A stretch of DNA of 64,000 bases from positions 434,001 through 498,000 of the forward strand of contig CAJNOJ010000007.1 of NCBI GenBank assembly GCA_905250025.1. The letters run 5' to 3'. The position numbers and the translations under genes are program-made. Source of the DNA: Adineta ricciae (lineage: Eukaryota > Rotifera > Eurotatoria > Adinetida > Adinetidae). Numbering within the stretch: the first letter of the stretch is position 1; the number at the start of each line of letters is the position of its first letter. Below are positions 27,020 to 39,465 of this stretch, in pieces. The notes beneath the pieces were generated by a model that saw only the letters and a list, made by a program, of their open reading frames with translations, was not told where the DNA came from and did not search any database.

Positions 27020-29090
27020 CTAAAAGCGATTGAATAGACGAGATGAATCACGTAGAGAAATGTAAGCATAAATATATCGACGATGATAATAGCGCCAGAC
27101 AATAGCAAAGATCAAAGCAATGAGAATGCCAATAAGAAGAAAAAGATTTTGACAGATAAAAATTAGAATTTTTAACAAACGTTGTTCTTTCAGTGGTGCA
27201 GATGTTTGTAAATGCTGTCCGTAATCATTTAGCTCAGGAATCTACAAGAACAAGCACCGATTGCTCAAAAACGCTTCTTTTTTTGCGTTACAAAGTCTAC
27301 TCACTAATGTAACAAGCGCTGTATAGAACAATGCACCATAGACAATTGAATAGATATATTCCTTAGGAATGAAAGCACTATCCGAGGTAAACTGTTGATT
27401 GATTCCTAGTAGAATTCCGCCAATAACATAGCCGAGGATGAGGAAAACGACGGAAAAGAATAGAAATGCAAAGCCAAGTTTACGGCCCAGAGATGAGAGA
27501 AGATCTAAATGTAGAAAAACAAGTATGTGCATATTCGTATGAGATTCTTTCAACTTACAAGAATGACGTCGAAAGCCTTCACTAAAAATCAGTATCCAAA
27601 GGACAAACCCGATCAAACGATCATGTGCTAATGCTGTTGATAAGCCACAACCATATATTACATCATTGGAAAAATCATAGACAGCATGATATAATATCAG
27701 TTTATTTATTTTATGTTCGTGGTTATGTGAGGCCGGCTGCTCATGTTCACTACTGTTTCCAACAACATGATTTTCAGCTGTTGACTACAAGTTACGAGAA
27801 AATTGTTTTAACTGTTCAACTTACATGCTATCATTCAAAAACGTTTGGGATACATACCAATGATTCTACTGGCAAGTCCGAAGGTGTGTGGTGAACATGA
27901 TCCTGAAAAGCAATTCTCAGCTGTTCGAATAAATTTGTTAAAGATAACTGGTTACTCTTTCGTGAACATGAAGTGTTCCATGCATTCTAGCCATTTGTAT
28001 CATCGGAGTGTCTGATAACATCGCCTCTTGATCTGTTGCGTGAAAAGATTCATCCAATTGTTTCTAGAATAGAAATCGAACATATTCAATAAGTGTATGT
28101 TGGTAATAACAAGGTCCTGACATCATCGACTTTGAACCGAAATCGCAATAACTTTTCCACGATAAAGAAGAGAAAAACGCCACATAGAATGACTGTACCG
28201 CGAAGAAGATAAGTATAACTAAAGTCCTCATTTGGTGTTTCATAGATCTGAAATGAGAAACAAAGAAAGCAACCTTACTAAAAATAATCTAAAATCTTCG
28301 TATACATGTGGAATCAAATGATAGCTTATTGTACCAAGAATAAGACCGCAAGTAAATGCATTGAATCCCAATCCTAGCCAAATATGATATTTCACAGGTG
28401 ATAAGCGAACTTCATCCATAGGAGTACAAGTGGGAGGTGTCTGGTTGGACAAGCTTCTCGCCAGGCCTTCCGATGTCAACGCTAACGTATGGTTCCCCGT
28501 GACCAAAAATATAATACAATGAACGGCTTTAATGATCACAATACAAATTAAGCCAAAGATCCAAACTGAAAGACAAAAATAATAGCACACAATTGCTCAT
28601 CATTTTTCGGATAGTTACCGTCGAAGAATTCATAAAGCGATGTAGGAGGCAATTGACGTTTACATCCCGGATTTTCAATGCTGTACAAAACGCCTGGAAG
28701 AAGTGTCTCCAGATCATTCGCTGATAAACTCAGATTAGTTGTATTGTAGCCATGAGCGAGAAGAAGATCGGATGCCGTTTCATAACACTACAAATGCAAG
28801 AGATAATCGAAAATATCTGCGTGTACTGAAAATCTTACTGATCTCTTCAGATAATCTTCATCGAAATCATTCGATCGTATTTTTTCAACATTAATAGGTG
28901 ATGAAACAGTATCGGTTGGGCGGTGGTGTCGAAAATCACGCAAGACATCTCGATAGAATTGATCAAACGAGTTGAAATCATGAACGTTTCGATGAACTAA
29001 ATCCAAATACGATGCATCCAGAGACGCCGATCCAACTAAACATGGACAAACGATTCCTAACACGAACGCTCCCTTCCAAATGACATCCAT
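27020..29090 (-). CDS. ZIP-like protein with replaced metal-site motifs
   Basis: Start ATG 29090 with a signal peptide, an N-terminal soluble domain ending in 'NPGCKRQLPPTSLYEFF', helices 'WIFGLICIVIIKAVHCIIF' and 'LGFNAFTCGLILGTISYHLI', a His-rich loop ('MHGTLHVHERDHVHH'), then four more helices and the stop at 27020-27022; about 515 residues. Order and spacing follow the neighbouring ZIP gene throughout, so this is a paralogue. The two metal-binding helices are changed: HNFID aligns without gaps to 'YDFSN' in 'AVYDFSNDVIYG', and CEEFPHELGD aligns to 'FSEGFRRHSD', which puts two arginines where pore ligands should be. All exons are open and splice in frame, so it does not look like a dead gene. 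Metal transport by the usual mechanism is unlikely; a regulatory partner role is inference. Confidence 0.8.
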
Positions 29091-29694
29091 CTAAATGAAG
29101 AATCCGACAACATGAACAAAACAATCCTCGCATATTTCGATTATCAAACAAGTAAAACATTTTGTGTGAACAAACTTTTTTCTCTTCTCATCGATACGCG
29201 CAACCAGCCATAAAATGAAATATTACGATGAAGATAAAAATCACAACACACCATATTGAAATACGAATATAATCAAAATATGATTACGGCAAAACACCGC
29301 GTTATCTCATTTCGTACTCAAAGGTTGCGGTCAATCGATTCGATCGGAAAATCAAGTCACAGAGTTGACTCGATTTGTCTCTATATTTCTCACACTCGTT
29401 TACGTACCGAAAGATTTCAGTTGATATTTTCTTCGTATTTACAAGCATAATGATTCCGTCGGAATCAGAATAACCCGATAAAATACATTTTCCTGACATA
29501 TCTCAATGCCATTAATTTGTAGTAGCTGAATATGCGATTGTTGATAGGAAGAACAATTTCACCAATCAAGTTTCTTCATTCGTTCTCCATGATGATGTAA
29601 ATCATTCTCTTTTCGACACATTTTTCATCGTGATTCATCCATACGACAGATGATATAAAATATTCATTTGTTTAACTTTACGAAAGTCTTGCCC
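29091..29694. other. Divergent promoter region ZIP-like / YIPF6
   Basis: 604 bp between two divergent start codons. On the minus side an acceptor-like TTTAG ends directly at the ZIP-like ATG (AG at 29091-29092). Short open frames here have no recognisable product. Confidence 0.5.
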
Positions 29695-31023
29695 ATGGAT
29701 ACTGATCAAGCACCGTTTTTGACTACATCGACGCAAGGAATCGACATGATCGAAGGTGATATCACATTACCTTCGAATCGGACCAATTCCAATGAATTGT
29801 CAACATTAGATGAGCCAGTTCTAGACACAATAAAACGTTTGTTGTTGATGAAAATGTTTTGCTGTGAAAGATCCACAGTCGAATTTCTTTAGGTGATCTC
29901 GGTGCCGTTTTTCGTAAATTTGGTTATGCAGTCATTCCACGTCATTCATCAACACTTCTACAACAATGGGATCTATGGGGTCCACTGATTCTAGTAACAA
30001 CACTAGCCATTCTTCTGCAAAGTAACGCGACGAAATCAAGTGCAGGTGCACAGTTCGCGGAAGTCTTTACGTTAATGCTGATTGGTTCAATTGCTGTTAC
30101 CGTACGTCACTCTATTTGATTCGTTTTTGAACCGAGTTGATTTTATTCAGTGCGGACGTCGGTGATAAGAAGAATCTTGTTTGCTAAACAGACGACCTTA
30201 CGTCACGTGAAACCGAATCTGATTTGTATTCTCAGCAAGTTTCTCGAGTAGATTCATGAATGAATACAAATGCAACCACAACTGTATACTCACAATTTGA
30301 CACGATTCTTTTACACCATCGATTTTCCATTGAAACTGAAAGAATACATTTCACTGATAAAAATCGAGTAGACGCTCATGAATGCAATCATTTGTTTTAT
30401 ACAAAATAATTCAGATAGTTGTTCCTACGTGCTTATTGATATAAAAATTCGAATGGAATCTCCAAACAAATACTTCTGTTTAGGTTAATTCTCAACTGCT
30501 CGGCGGAAAAATATCATTCTTTCAATCTGTTTGTGTTCTTGGTTACTGTTTATTACCATTGCTATTATCAGCATTCGTGAACAATATTCTTCTATACATT
30601 CCAACCAAATCGACGATATCTATTTTACATATCATACGTTTTCTTGTCGTCATGGCTGCATACGCGTGGACGATGTATGCAAGTGTTCAGTTTTTAGGTC
30701 AAACTCAACAGCCGAATCGCCGTATGCTTGTNATATCATTCTTTCAATCTGTTTGTGTTCTTGGTTACTGTTTATTACCATTGCTATTATCAGCATTCGT
30801 GAACAATATTCTTCTATACATTCCAACCAAATCGACGATATCTATTTTACATATCATACGTTTTCTTGTCGTCATGGCTGCATACGCGTGGACGATGTAT
30901 GCAAGTGTTCAGTTTTTAGGTCAAACTCAACAGCCGAATCGCCGTATGCTTGTACTCTATCCGATATTTTTATTCTATTTTCTCATTGCTTGGTTGATTA
31001 TACTTCATGCACATCCGAAATAA
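29695..31023 (+). CDS. YIPF6: YIPF6, Yip1-family Golgi membrane protein
   Basis: Exons 29695-29836, 29893-30101 and a last exon beginning at 30484. Five-helix Yip1-family protein of the Golgi and COPII/COPI traffic. Matches to animal YIPF6: 'TLDEPVLDTIKRDLGAVFRK', 'STLLQQWDLWGPLILVTTLA', 'GAQFAEVFTLMLIGSIAVTV', 'GGKISFFQSVCVLGYCLLP', 'PNRRMLVLYPIFLFYFLIAW'. The last exon is interrupted in this assembly by a one-N join at 30732 with a 221-bp duplicate; counting that block once gives an ordinary 222-residue protein ending 'IILHAHPK'. The ATG at 29695 is used because the frame upstream has no earlier ATG and YIPF6 N-termini are short and polar. Confidence 0.88.
30511..30953 (+). repeat. 221-bp direct duplication around a single N (30732) inside YIPF6
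   Basis: 30511-30731 and 30733-30953 are identical as read, 221 bp each, joined by N at 30732. The length equals that of the duplicate at 17893-18335, which points to a common assembly cause rather than two natural tandem duplications. It falls within the last YIPF6 exon and would corrupt automated models. Confidence 0.92.
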
Positions 31024-31249
31024 ATCAATGGACAAAAAACGCGAGATTCGTTCGTCGAAAGCTCGAGTGTCAGTCGGACAGAAAAAGATTTCTAATTAAC
31101 TATGCTGTTGATTTATTTTTCCTATTGACGTATGATCTAATCATTTTGCGATCATAGCACAATGATCTGCATGAAATTAGAATGCAAATCAGGCAATCTT
31201 ATCTTGTATTTCATCAATACCTTTTGTTTTGCTACGTAAGGGGAAGAAA

Positions 31250-31606
31250 AGATATCTACATAATAAATCTCAAGTGCAAGATCAAAACAGCCCCACTTTC
31301 TATATTGATGCATGTCTTTGAAGTTGCCTCGTGAGATGTATCGAGGTCACCGGATGGTGCTCCTGAATAAGATTCTTCAGGTTGAATGCAAACCAATCGG
31401 GAAATGTCAATGTTTCCGAGGAAGATCATTTGTTTGTCACTAATCAAATGAATACTCGATCTATAAAAAGAATTTTTCGGTGTGCATTTACCAATCATTA
31501 ACACATCTGGATAAATACGAATAATTGAATCTGTCTGCAATCGATAGTCCGCAGCACTGCTATCAACTCGTAAACGACGTGCTCGATTGACTCAAATTAA
31601 ACCGTC
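31250..31606 (-). other. Unidentified open frame between YIPF6 and PKA
   Basis: An open stretch of about 115 residues ('ARRLRVDSSAADYRLQ' to 'IESGAVLILHLRFIM') following an acceptor-like 'TTTAATTTGAG'. Composition is more protein-like than chance frames nearby and it also contains the possible intron 'GTAAATGC...TTTATAG'. I recognise no family and see no upstream exon; the PKA gene ends at 31847 on the same strand, so it may be PKA 3' untranslated sequence, an alternative exon or a decayed gene piece. Confidence 0.2.
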
Positions 31607-31846
31607 AATAATTAATCTTATTTTCTATTTTTCATTTCGATAAACAAACAAAGCACACTCTCGGAAAAAGAAGAAAAACAAAGAATATATCACGAGTAAA
31701 AAAGATACACACACATAGGAGAAACCAAGAAAGTAAACTTTAGAAGCAAAGACGCATACTTGTAGACAAGGGGAAAACGTTATATAGCATGTATATATAT
31801 GTATATAAGTACATTGAAAGAACAAAGGAAATAAATTGATGTATTT

Positions 31847-34800
31847 CTAGAATTCGGCAAATTCGCGTGGAAAACGTTCGGTTGAACTGACTGTCAATGG
31901 TTGTTCTTCGTATGTTTCGTAGTTTTCTCGATCTGTTCGAGGAATAAATGGTGCTGGAAACGATTTCTGATATATGGCTATGAAATCCATGTCTTTGAAC
32001 CATCGATGCTCTTTGATGTCTCGTACACCGGGTTTCAAATTACCGTAACGCCGTGTAAGATCAACTTGAAGTAGATTTTTTAGTAAATCTTTCAGGTCGA
32101 CGGTAAAATGATTTGGAAACCGTACACGACCGGACACGATTTTCTCGTAGATTTGTATTGGCTGATCGGCAAAGAACGGCGGATAACCAGCGCTCATTTC
32201 ATACTAGATCAATCAATCTCAATGAGATCATTGAACTACGAATAGGCAAAGAAATAACTCACCATCAAAACGCCTAGTGCCCAATAATCAACACCTTTGT
32301 TATAACCACGACTGAGAATGATTTCAGGTGCAAGATATTCTAAAAAGAAGATCTCTAATTCTGTGAATGACGCATGTACTGTTTACCTGGTGTTCCACAA
32401 AGAGTCCATGTTCGATCTTTTACTCGTTTAGCAAAGCCAAAGTCCGTCTGAAAAACAAATCGAATCAATGGGCTAGTGTCGAGTGATTTCAGTCGAAACA
32501 AACCATTTTCAAATAACCGTCTGCAGCAAAAAGAAGATTTTCTGGCTTCAGATCTCGATAAATCTAAAAATTGATCGATGAACATCGACAAAAAACATTG
32601 TTTGTCACTTACAACACCCAAATGATGAAGATATTCGAAAGCAAGAACAATTTGTGCGGCATAGAATCGTGTCATGTCTTCTGTATAACGTCCGAACGCT
32701 CGTAAATGTGTAAACATTTCACCTCCGGGTGCATATTCAAGTCCCAAATACAGATAAGAATTATCTTTGAATGTATACATTAATTTAACAATAAATGGAC
32801 ATGATAACGCTTGAAGAATCTTCTTTTCTGCTAGAGTATGATCCACCTGTTTCATTTTGACGACGACTTGCTTGTCCAGAATTTTCATCGCGATCTTTTC
32901 ACCTGCATTTTGCCGGTGTGTTACCAATAGAACGCGACCTAAATACATTCAAACTAGTTTGTAGATAAAGAATGCATACTAAGCTTCAGCTTTCATACCG
33001 AATGATCCCGTTCCAATCGTACGTATCAATTCGAAATCTTCCAAGGCGGCGTTTTGTCTCAAGGGATTTTCGATCCTTTCAATGAATTTCTCCTTTTCTT
33101 TCTCGAGAAAAGTTTGTATATCGCTTTGACTCCGTTTCACGTTGCTGTCTGTTTGACCCATACTTGTGTACGAATATGTCGAATGCGATGGACTTAGATT
33201 TGTTGAACTGTTTCCAACGGATGATGATGTTGTCGAATGAAAACGGAAAAAACTACGTTTGTGTGTATCTGCACTCTTTGGTGCCGCTGGCGTTTTCGAC
33301 GTTGAACTTGATAATAACGAACTCTTGTTCAAACGAATGTAGGAACGATTGGACAAAGATTCTGACGATGGTGACGAGAGAGTATTTGCTAATGGTGGAC
33401 TTGTGTATGAGGGTGGAGACTTGGGTGAATCAGGTGTGCTAAAAATAGTAGTAAATTGTGTGTTGCGAAGAAAAGAGTGATATAATTTTCTCTCGAAAGA
33501 GTAGAGTGAAAGTTGAACTCGAGCAGGAATCTAACGGTTAATTTTACAATTATCTTCTGTAATATGAAGTATGATAAGATATTTGTGGAGAGCATTTCTC
33601 GTGTTCTGTATAATCACATCTGTTTTTAACTCTCAATCGTACACCTCGATTGTTCTCTCAGTGTGACAAGTTTCTCATCATCTTCTACCCTCGAAAGACA
33701 TGCGCATGATGATCATTTCAATAAACGATATACTCGTCTCTCGATGAGCTGGTTCATAAAAAGAATAAGAATAACTGAAAAGAAACTGACAAAATGGCAC
33801 TATAATGATGGACGTCAATAGCATCTACACGCATGCCGCACATTATTATGCGTGATAGCAAGATAAGAAGAAAAAAAGAAGACGAAGAGAGAAAACGAGA
33901 AACGATGTGCATAGTGCGTGCTTTATTTCTGTTGTCCCTCTTTCATTCGAATCGGCATTATACAACTTAGATGAAGAATGAGTGAAGAGAAGAAGAAGAA
34001 GAAGAAAAAAACATATATACAAAAAAATACTGAAAAACGAAAGACGAATGAAATCTATTGCGAGATTTATTTTAACGGTAAACTGCCGATGTATTTTGAC
34101 TATAGATTTATACATCCATACATTCGAGAAAACCAAATAAAAGCCTGCTGTTTGTTATCTCTATTACTGAAAAGTAAAAAGGATAAATGCTTGATACAGG
34201 TTTATAGACTGCCCATAAATTTTTCACTTTTCTCTCTTTGATTGGACAAGAACATTGTCATGGAGTCAATATATATTCGAAAAGAAAGAAAAATTTCTTG
34301 TCAATATCATCTAATAATGCAATCGTAACTACGTACATAGGCCATAGAATAGGTTGTTTAACATTGACCGAACATTTTGTTTGGTACATGATTATCAAAT
34401 AAGAGAAAAAACACAGAAGAAGGCAACAACAAGGAAGGAGGAATGAAATAATAAAACTTTCTCTTTCTTACGAAAGGTAGAATAATAATTATTGAAGATG
34501 AGGATGATAATAATAATAATTGTATTGATTATTTCCTAAATAAAACTGATCATCTCATCGAGTTTGCTTTCAATATTGTTATTAGAAAATATCGAGGAAG
34601 ATACGAGAAGAAGAAGGAGATGAAGAAGATGATGATGAAGATGTTAACAGTTAGTTAGGGAATTCAATAAAGGCAAGACATATTCGTATAACACTCGAGT
34701 TTCTCTCTTGAGATTGTCAGCATATCGATGACATAGAAACGAATCATTACACGAACTAAGAACAAAAGACGAGTGACGATCAACTTTATTGTCAAATGCC

Positions 34801-35695
34801 AGCAACAACGATTAGTCGCAAAATGTCAGAAATTGATAGGAGACAGTCGTCTTTCCGCTTATTTTTCCTCGCTATTTGTTGTCTTATATACATACTAGAG
34901 ATCCGATGAGACTTTCGAACAATGACACAAGTCGAAACTACCTTGATCAATATTTGTTCCTTTTACGGACAAGAACAACGATTTATAATCAGTGATAAAA
35001 AGGGGAAGAATGCGAGTCGTTTCTCTATTTTATTATCGATAATTATTTGAACTTTGAGTATAAGTTGAATTCTCGTTTTTCTTCTATTGGTTTATGATCT
35101 TCGGTGATGATAGTTATAAATAAAACCAGCGACGATGATTATTATTCATAAATAATACATAGTGAGAAAAAAAAGGAGGAGAGGAAGATGCAGCCAAAGA
35201 ATTTCTTTTCGACAAATTATTATTGCCCTTTGGCGATACGTTATATTGAAGCTTATTACAAAAAGATACAAGACAACAAGCATTAGTTCCGACAATGTGC
35301 CATCAAAAATGAAGGAAAAGAAAAATAACACCGAGTGCGAATATAGGTTCGATGTTTCGAAACAAGACAACCTTCTTTATTCATATATTGACAGCTAGCA
35401 TCTTTTTTAGTTGCAGACATTCCTATAGCGAGTATAACAGAATTGTCTATTTTGACAACAATTCGTCCTTCTACTTCATGTTGTCGACATCGTATGTCAA
35501 AACATGTATCAAGCAATTCATCAAGTATCGAATCTTAAGAAAGACTTCCTTGTAGCGAGTTGTTTGTTAATCTATTTCACTGGCAACTTACGTCGCATGT
35601 CCACCCAATGTCTGCGAAGACACAGTCGAAAAGTTCTGGTTAGAAGTATGACTAGCGATCGCTGATTGAGTAAAATATCTACGGATTTTCTTCAT
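31847..35695 (-). CDS. cAMP-dependent protein kinase catalytic subunit
   Basis: AGC-family Ser/Thr kinase activated by cAMP release from regulatory subunits. Proposed first exon 35592-35695 ([15 protein letters not shown]...) joins in frame across a 2.15-kb intron to 32999-33438. That exon carries a Ser-rich region and then the PKA A-helix ('[20 protein letters not shown]') and '[11 protein letters not shown]'. Later exons give 'KIAMKILDK', '[18 protein letters not shown]', '[11 protein letters not shown]', 'TDFGFAKR', activation loop '[15 protein letters not shown]' with the phospho-Thr, '[19 protein letters not shown]', and the C-tail ending 'FPREFAEF', matching the closing FxxF motif. Catalytic residues are all present. 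The N-terminus is about 130 residues longer than in classic PKA-C; an internal Met-Gly (ATG at 33161, '[14 protein letters not shown]') resembles the usual myristoylated start. The kinase is certain; the distal first exon is a splice inference. Confidence 0.88.
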
Positions 35696-38600
35696 GATCA
35701 GTATTCCTAAGAAGTTGCCCAGATGTCAAATGATCGTTCGATCATCTAGAAAAAGAAAGAAGGTAGTTTGTTTTCCTGTGTACAAGATCTTCATGATGAT
35801 AAGTCTTTTAGCAGCGTTGTCATGTTTGTTTCACGCTGTTGTTAATTCCCATACTGTTATCTTTATATTGTGTGTGCGTGTGTGTACGGACGACGATTTT
35901 ACCAGCGTTTGTTTATATTGCCATACAGTTTTTTTTTCAACATATATTAATACCATTCCACCATAATTATCGGCAAACGTTAGGAAAGAGAAAAGAAGAA
36001 AAGAAATTCAGGAAGAAGAAGACGAAGAGGAAAAAGCATCAGAAGCAAAGCTTACGTCTGAAACCTATCGCTTATTCAATTTGTACCTAAACGGTTTTTA
36101 AATATTATCGCGATGCCATTCGTACTTTCTTTGATGTGAAATCAAATCATCAACATAACTAACATTTTACTTCTTTTTTTCTTCTTCTTCTGTCATCGTC
36201 ATGTGAAAGAACACAGCAAGATACAAAGCGCAACAATAGACGAATAATGAATTCAATCGAGTTCTATTCTTTTCACCGAATTCAATCAAATCTGAAACTA
36301 AAATAACTTGCCCGACGTCGACAACATTTGACTATGTCAAGGCAATCACAATGATACATGTTGCTATCTAGATGAAAATACATCTGCACTACATTGGTTT
36401 TCCGTCTGCTTTTTATGCGTCTAGTGCTCTCGAGCGTATGGCTATGACCAAGGATATAATATCCGCTTAATATATGATCCTTGTAGAGAGTGAATGACTG
36501 GGAGAGAAAAGAGGTTTTGACAAAAATAGATATCGAAGTAGATGTTATTCTGTTGGAAAAACAAAACCTACTTGTATTTTTCAGCTTGACTGAACATCAT
36601 AGTGTTTGGATTGTTAATTGATTTCTGTTGAAATGCAACTTGCAAGGACACAGTGACTTAGATTCTCAATTTAGGAAACAGACAATCATGGTTAATATGA
36701 TAAACTAACTCGTAGTTCTTTTGTTTGAAAGTACATCTAATGGGTTTTTGTGTTGATTAAGATAGTCTCTTATCTATCTTCTCCTACTTCGTTCTCTTTT
36801 TCATCATCCATAATGCGTATGTGTAAATGAATAAGATTGGTAGTCACGTAAGATGTACATTCATTTCCTCAGATGTGTCTGTAATCAATGGGAAAAGGTG
36901 AACAACTTATGCGAGTGGCTTTCGTTGCTTGTGAGTGCATTTTCATCGATTACCTATATGATAAATCGAAATCAACTTATTACAGATGAAACGTGATATC
37001 CTGCCGAGTTTATTTAATATATATTAAGAAGCAAAGCAATGTTAGGAATCGTATTTCTACAAATAGATCGACAAGAAAAAGTTAATTAGAAATGAAGTAT
37101 GTTCGTTTATTTGTAGTTATAGCTGAGAAAGAAATAAAAGAGGGCTTTCATCTTATAAAATAATATGAAAAAAAAAGAAATGCTTCATATATTCTTCTCT
37201 CTCCCAATTAGTAGATTAGTTAAAAATATAACTACTCTTCCGGCTTATTGCCCATGAATAGAACGAAGAGAACCGATTTCATCCGCCGCATAAATATCGT
37301 TCGCAATCAAAGAATATCAATGCAAGATATATTGTACTTTCAGTAAAACCGATAAAAGAGACGAGTTATTGTAGAATTACGCTGCAACTATTGCTTTAAA
37401 GGATATGAAACTCGTCGACATAAAAACGTCGTTACTCTTGATGAGCAATCATGCTACGAAGTACTCTTTAAGATTTTCTAAGAAAATGCGTTTGACCTAG
37501 TTTTGGTTCTGCTGCTAACTTTTGGTACAATTGTCGTGTGGTTCACTTGATAAGATCGGTCTTTGATATTAACATCAAGACATTGTTCTCGAAATCGATT
37601 GTATCAATGACAGTAACAATTTGCTGCGATTTTCAAGTCGATGTGTTTACATCAGGGGAATGTTTGCGGGTCGCTCCTCTTGCGGATACCTAAAGCACCG
37701 GTTGTTTGCTGATGGCGAGAGAATAAATACCTTGTTATCGTTTCCTTCATTGAACACAGTGAATATCATCACATTGTTGTTTGTGAAAAGAATTGAAATC
37801 ATTCTAAAAGATAAGGATACTTGAAGTTTCTTTATTTCTTTAGCTCCATCATTCTTTGTAATGCAGTTCCGTTTCGAAGTACTGCTTTCATTTTTTTTCT
37901 TTTTCGCATTACTGTCCTTGTCACATGTTTACACAAGTGAAAAGCTTTCATAAATACATGCAAGCAATGCAACTATGAATACATTATTTTGCCACATTTG
38001 CTCTTTTTTTCGCAATGCTCCAAAAAAAAAATAGTAATTTTTTATTTCGTTCGAAAAATGGTCGAAAAGTTAACTGATGTCACATCTAAGCGGTAAGTAA
38101 AACGCATCCCAGGTCGAACAATCCCATACTCGGATCCAATATAGGATTTTATCAGATCCTACAGGAATTTGACGAATCCGAAACATGTATTTCCTGGATT
38201 TTCTAAGGGTCATCATAGAACATAACTATAAAGATCGCTCATAAAATTTGCAACAACCGACGGGCTTTTTCTAGTCGGACTCCAATGCAATTCCGTTTCC
38301 AGGAATCCGATCGGATTTGTTGGCCTGGGATTAAGTGTAAGTCATCGATAGATATATCAATATAAATTGTCTCGAATATTTTTATGAGTATATTAACTTC
38401 AATCGAGTGGGATAGTATATACGTGAATGTTAGCAGTAGAATCTATGTTTTTCTTTCGTCGATTCATACACACGGGAGTACACGATCACCATGAAGCTAG
38501 ATGTTAAGACCTTATCACCAATGGTAGTTGTCTTTCATTCTTCTCGCTACCGACAAATAACTACTAGCTAGTGGTATATTTTGTAGCGTTTATTTTCTTC

Positions 38601-38856
38601 AGAACGGAACGCCAAAGTGACACCCCTAGTAGCTCCTCGTTCGATCTGTACATCGATAGTCTCTCTTTACAGACTTGTTGTAACGATAATAATATCGTTC
38701 ATCTCTTTCTATTGTTTATTCTCTCATCTCTATATCATACTATCTCCGGGTCCTCCCTCGCTTTCCTCTTCTCTATATAAGTACGTGTCTTGTTGTGGAA
38801 GAGATACATTCTGGTCATGTAGAGTAGTCATTAAACATCTATACAGTGAGAAGCGG
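35696..38856. other. Gene-poor 3.1-kb stretch
   Basis: Upstream side of the PKA gene and flank of the helicase relic. I find no exon series and no family match on either strand; open frames are short and low-complexity. The only structured item is the MITE-like element at 38106-38331. Confidence 0.5.
38106..38331. mobile_element. Candidate MITE with 19-bp imperfect terminal inverted repeats
   Basis: The left end reads ATCCCAGGTCGAACAATCC (38106-38124) and the reverse complement of the right end reads ATCCCAGGCCAACAAATCC (38313-38331): 15 of 19 match. The 226-bp body has no open frame and contains several short GGAT/ATCC palindromes. Flanks both contain TAAG but a target duplication is not clear. 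Size, inverted ends and non-coding body fit a non-autonomous DNA transposon, moderately decayed. Confidence 0.4.
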
Positions 38857-39465
38857 TCAGCTACTCAACCAGTTTGTCGGTACAACGTTCAAAAAGCGGA
38901 AGAGGTACATTTTCGTTTTGTCAAGTTCTTCTAGACGTTTCAGTTCAGCGTCCTGAGCAGGAGAGGGTCGAACTTGAAGATCGACTACGATTTTGTTCAT
39001 GGTGAGCCCTTGTGCCTTATATGTAGTTATTGCGGAGGCAGGTACAATTGGTAGTTGTATTCGTGTAACTTGGATCATTTGTGGAACTTTTTTCTCACCT
39101 TGCATACGTTCGAACAGTTGACCGAGGAGTTGCTTGACGGAAACAGTAAATTGCTTTTTGATAAGTGGAATAGGGATTACTTTAGGACGAAGTCCATCAA
39201 GGCTTGTTTCTACTTGTGATGTGTTAATTTCTACGAGCATGTATGATGGTTTTCGCATGTAAATCGCATTTGAGGGAAATACTTCGCTTTTTACTTTTAA
39301 ATCGCTCGGGTCTTCCTGATTATCGTATATGGGCTCTCGAAAGGTTCCTTGAGTACCATTCGAAAGCCCTAGTTCACACGCAATGCTACCGGTGAGAAGC
39401 ATAGGCATGTTTGGTACCAAAGGTAAGAGACCAGGAAGAAGTTCAGTTTTGTTGTTAGGTACATG
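38857..39465 (-). pseudogene. PIF1/Helitron-type helicase C-terminal relic
   Basis: An open frame of about 200 residues with the C-terminal part of a PIF1-like superfamily 1 helicase. 'LLPLVPNMPMLLTGSIACEL' and 'LSNGTQGTFREPI' match the region after the Walker motifs, and 'PASAITTYKAQGLTMNKIVV' is motif VI with its typical 'T.YKAQG' core. The Walker A and B motifs and everything before are missing; homology ends near 39465 and beyond it the sequence is AT-rich repeat. Such helicases occur both as host genes and as parts of Helitron-like transposons. The lone C-terminus beside decayed repeats suggests a transposon remnant. The first Met (39420) is internal to the homology, so this is not a normal gene start. 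Confidence 0.7.

Noticed and set aside
30531-31157. 208-residue frame across the N as a novel repeat protein
   Set aside because: It is an off-frame reading of the duplicated YIPF6 block.
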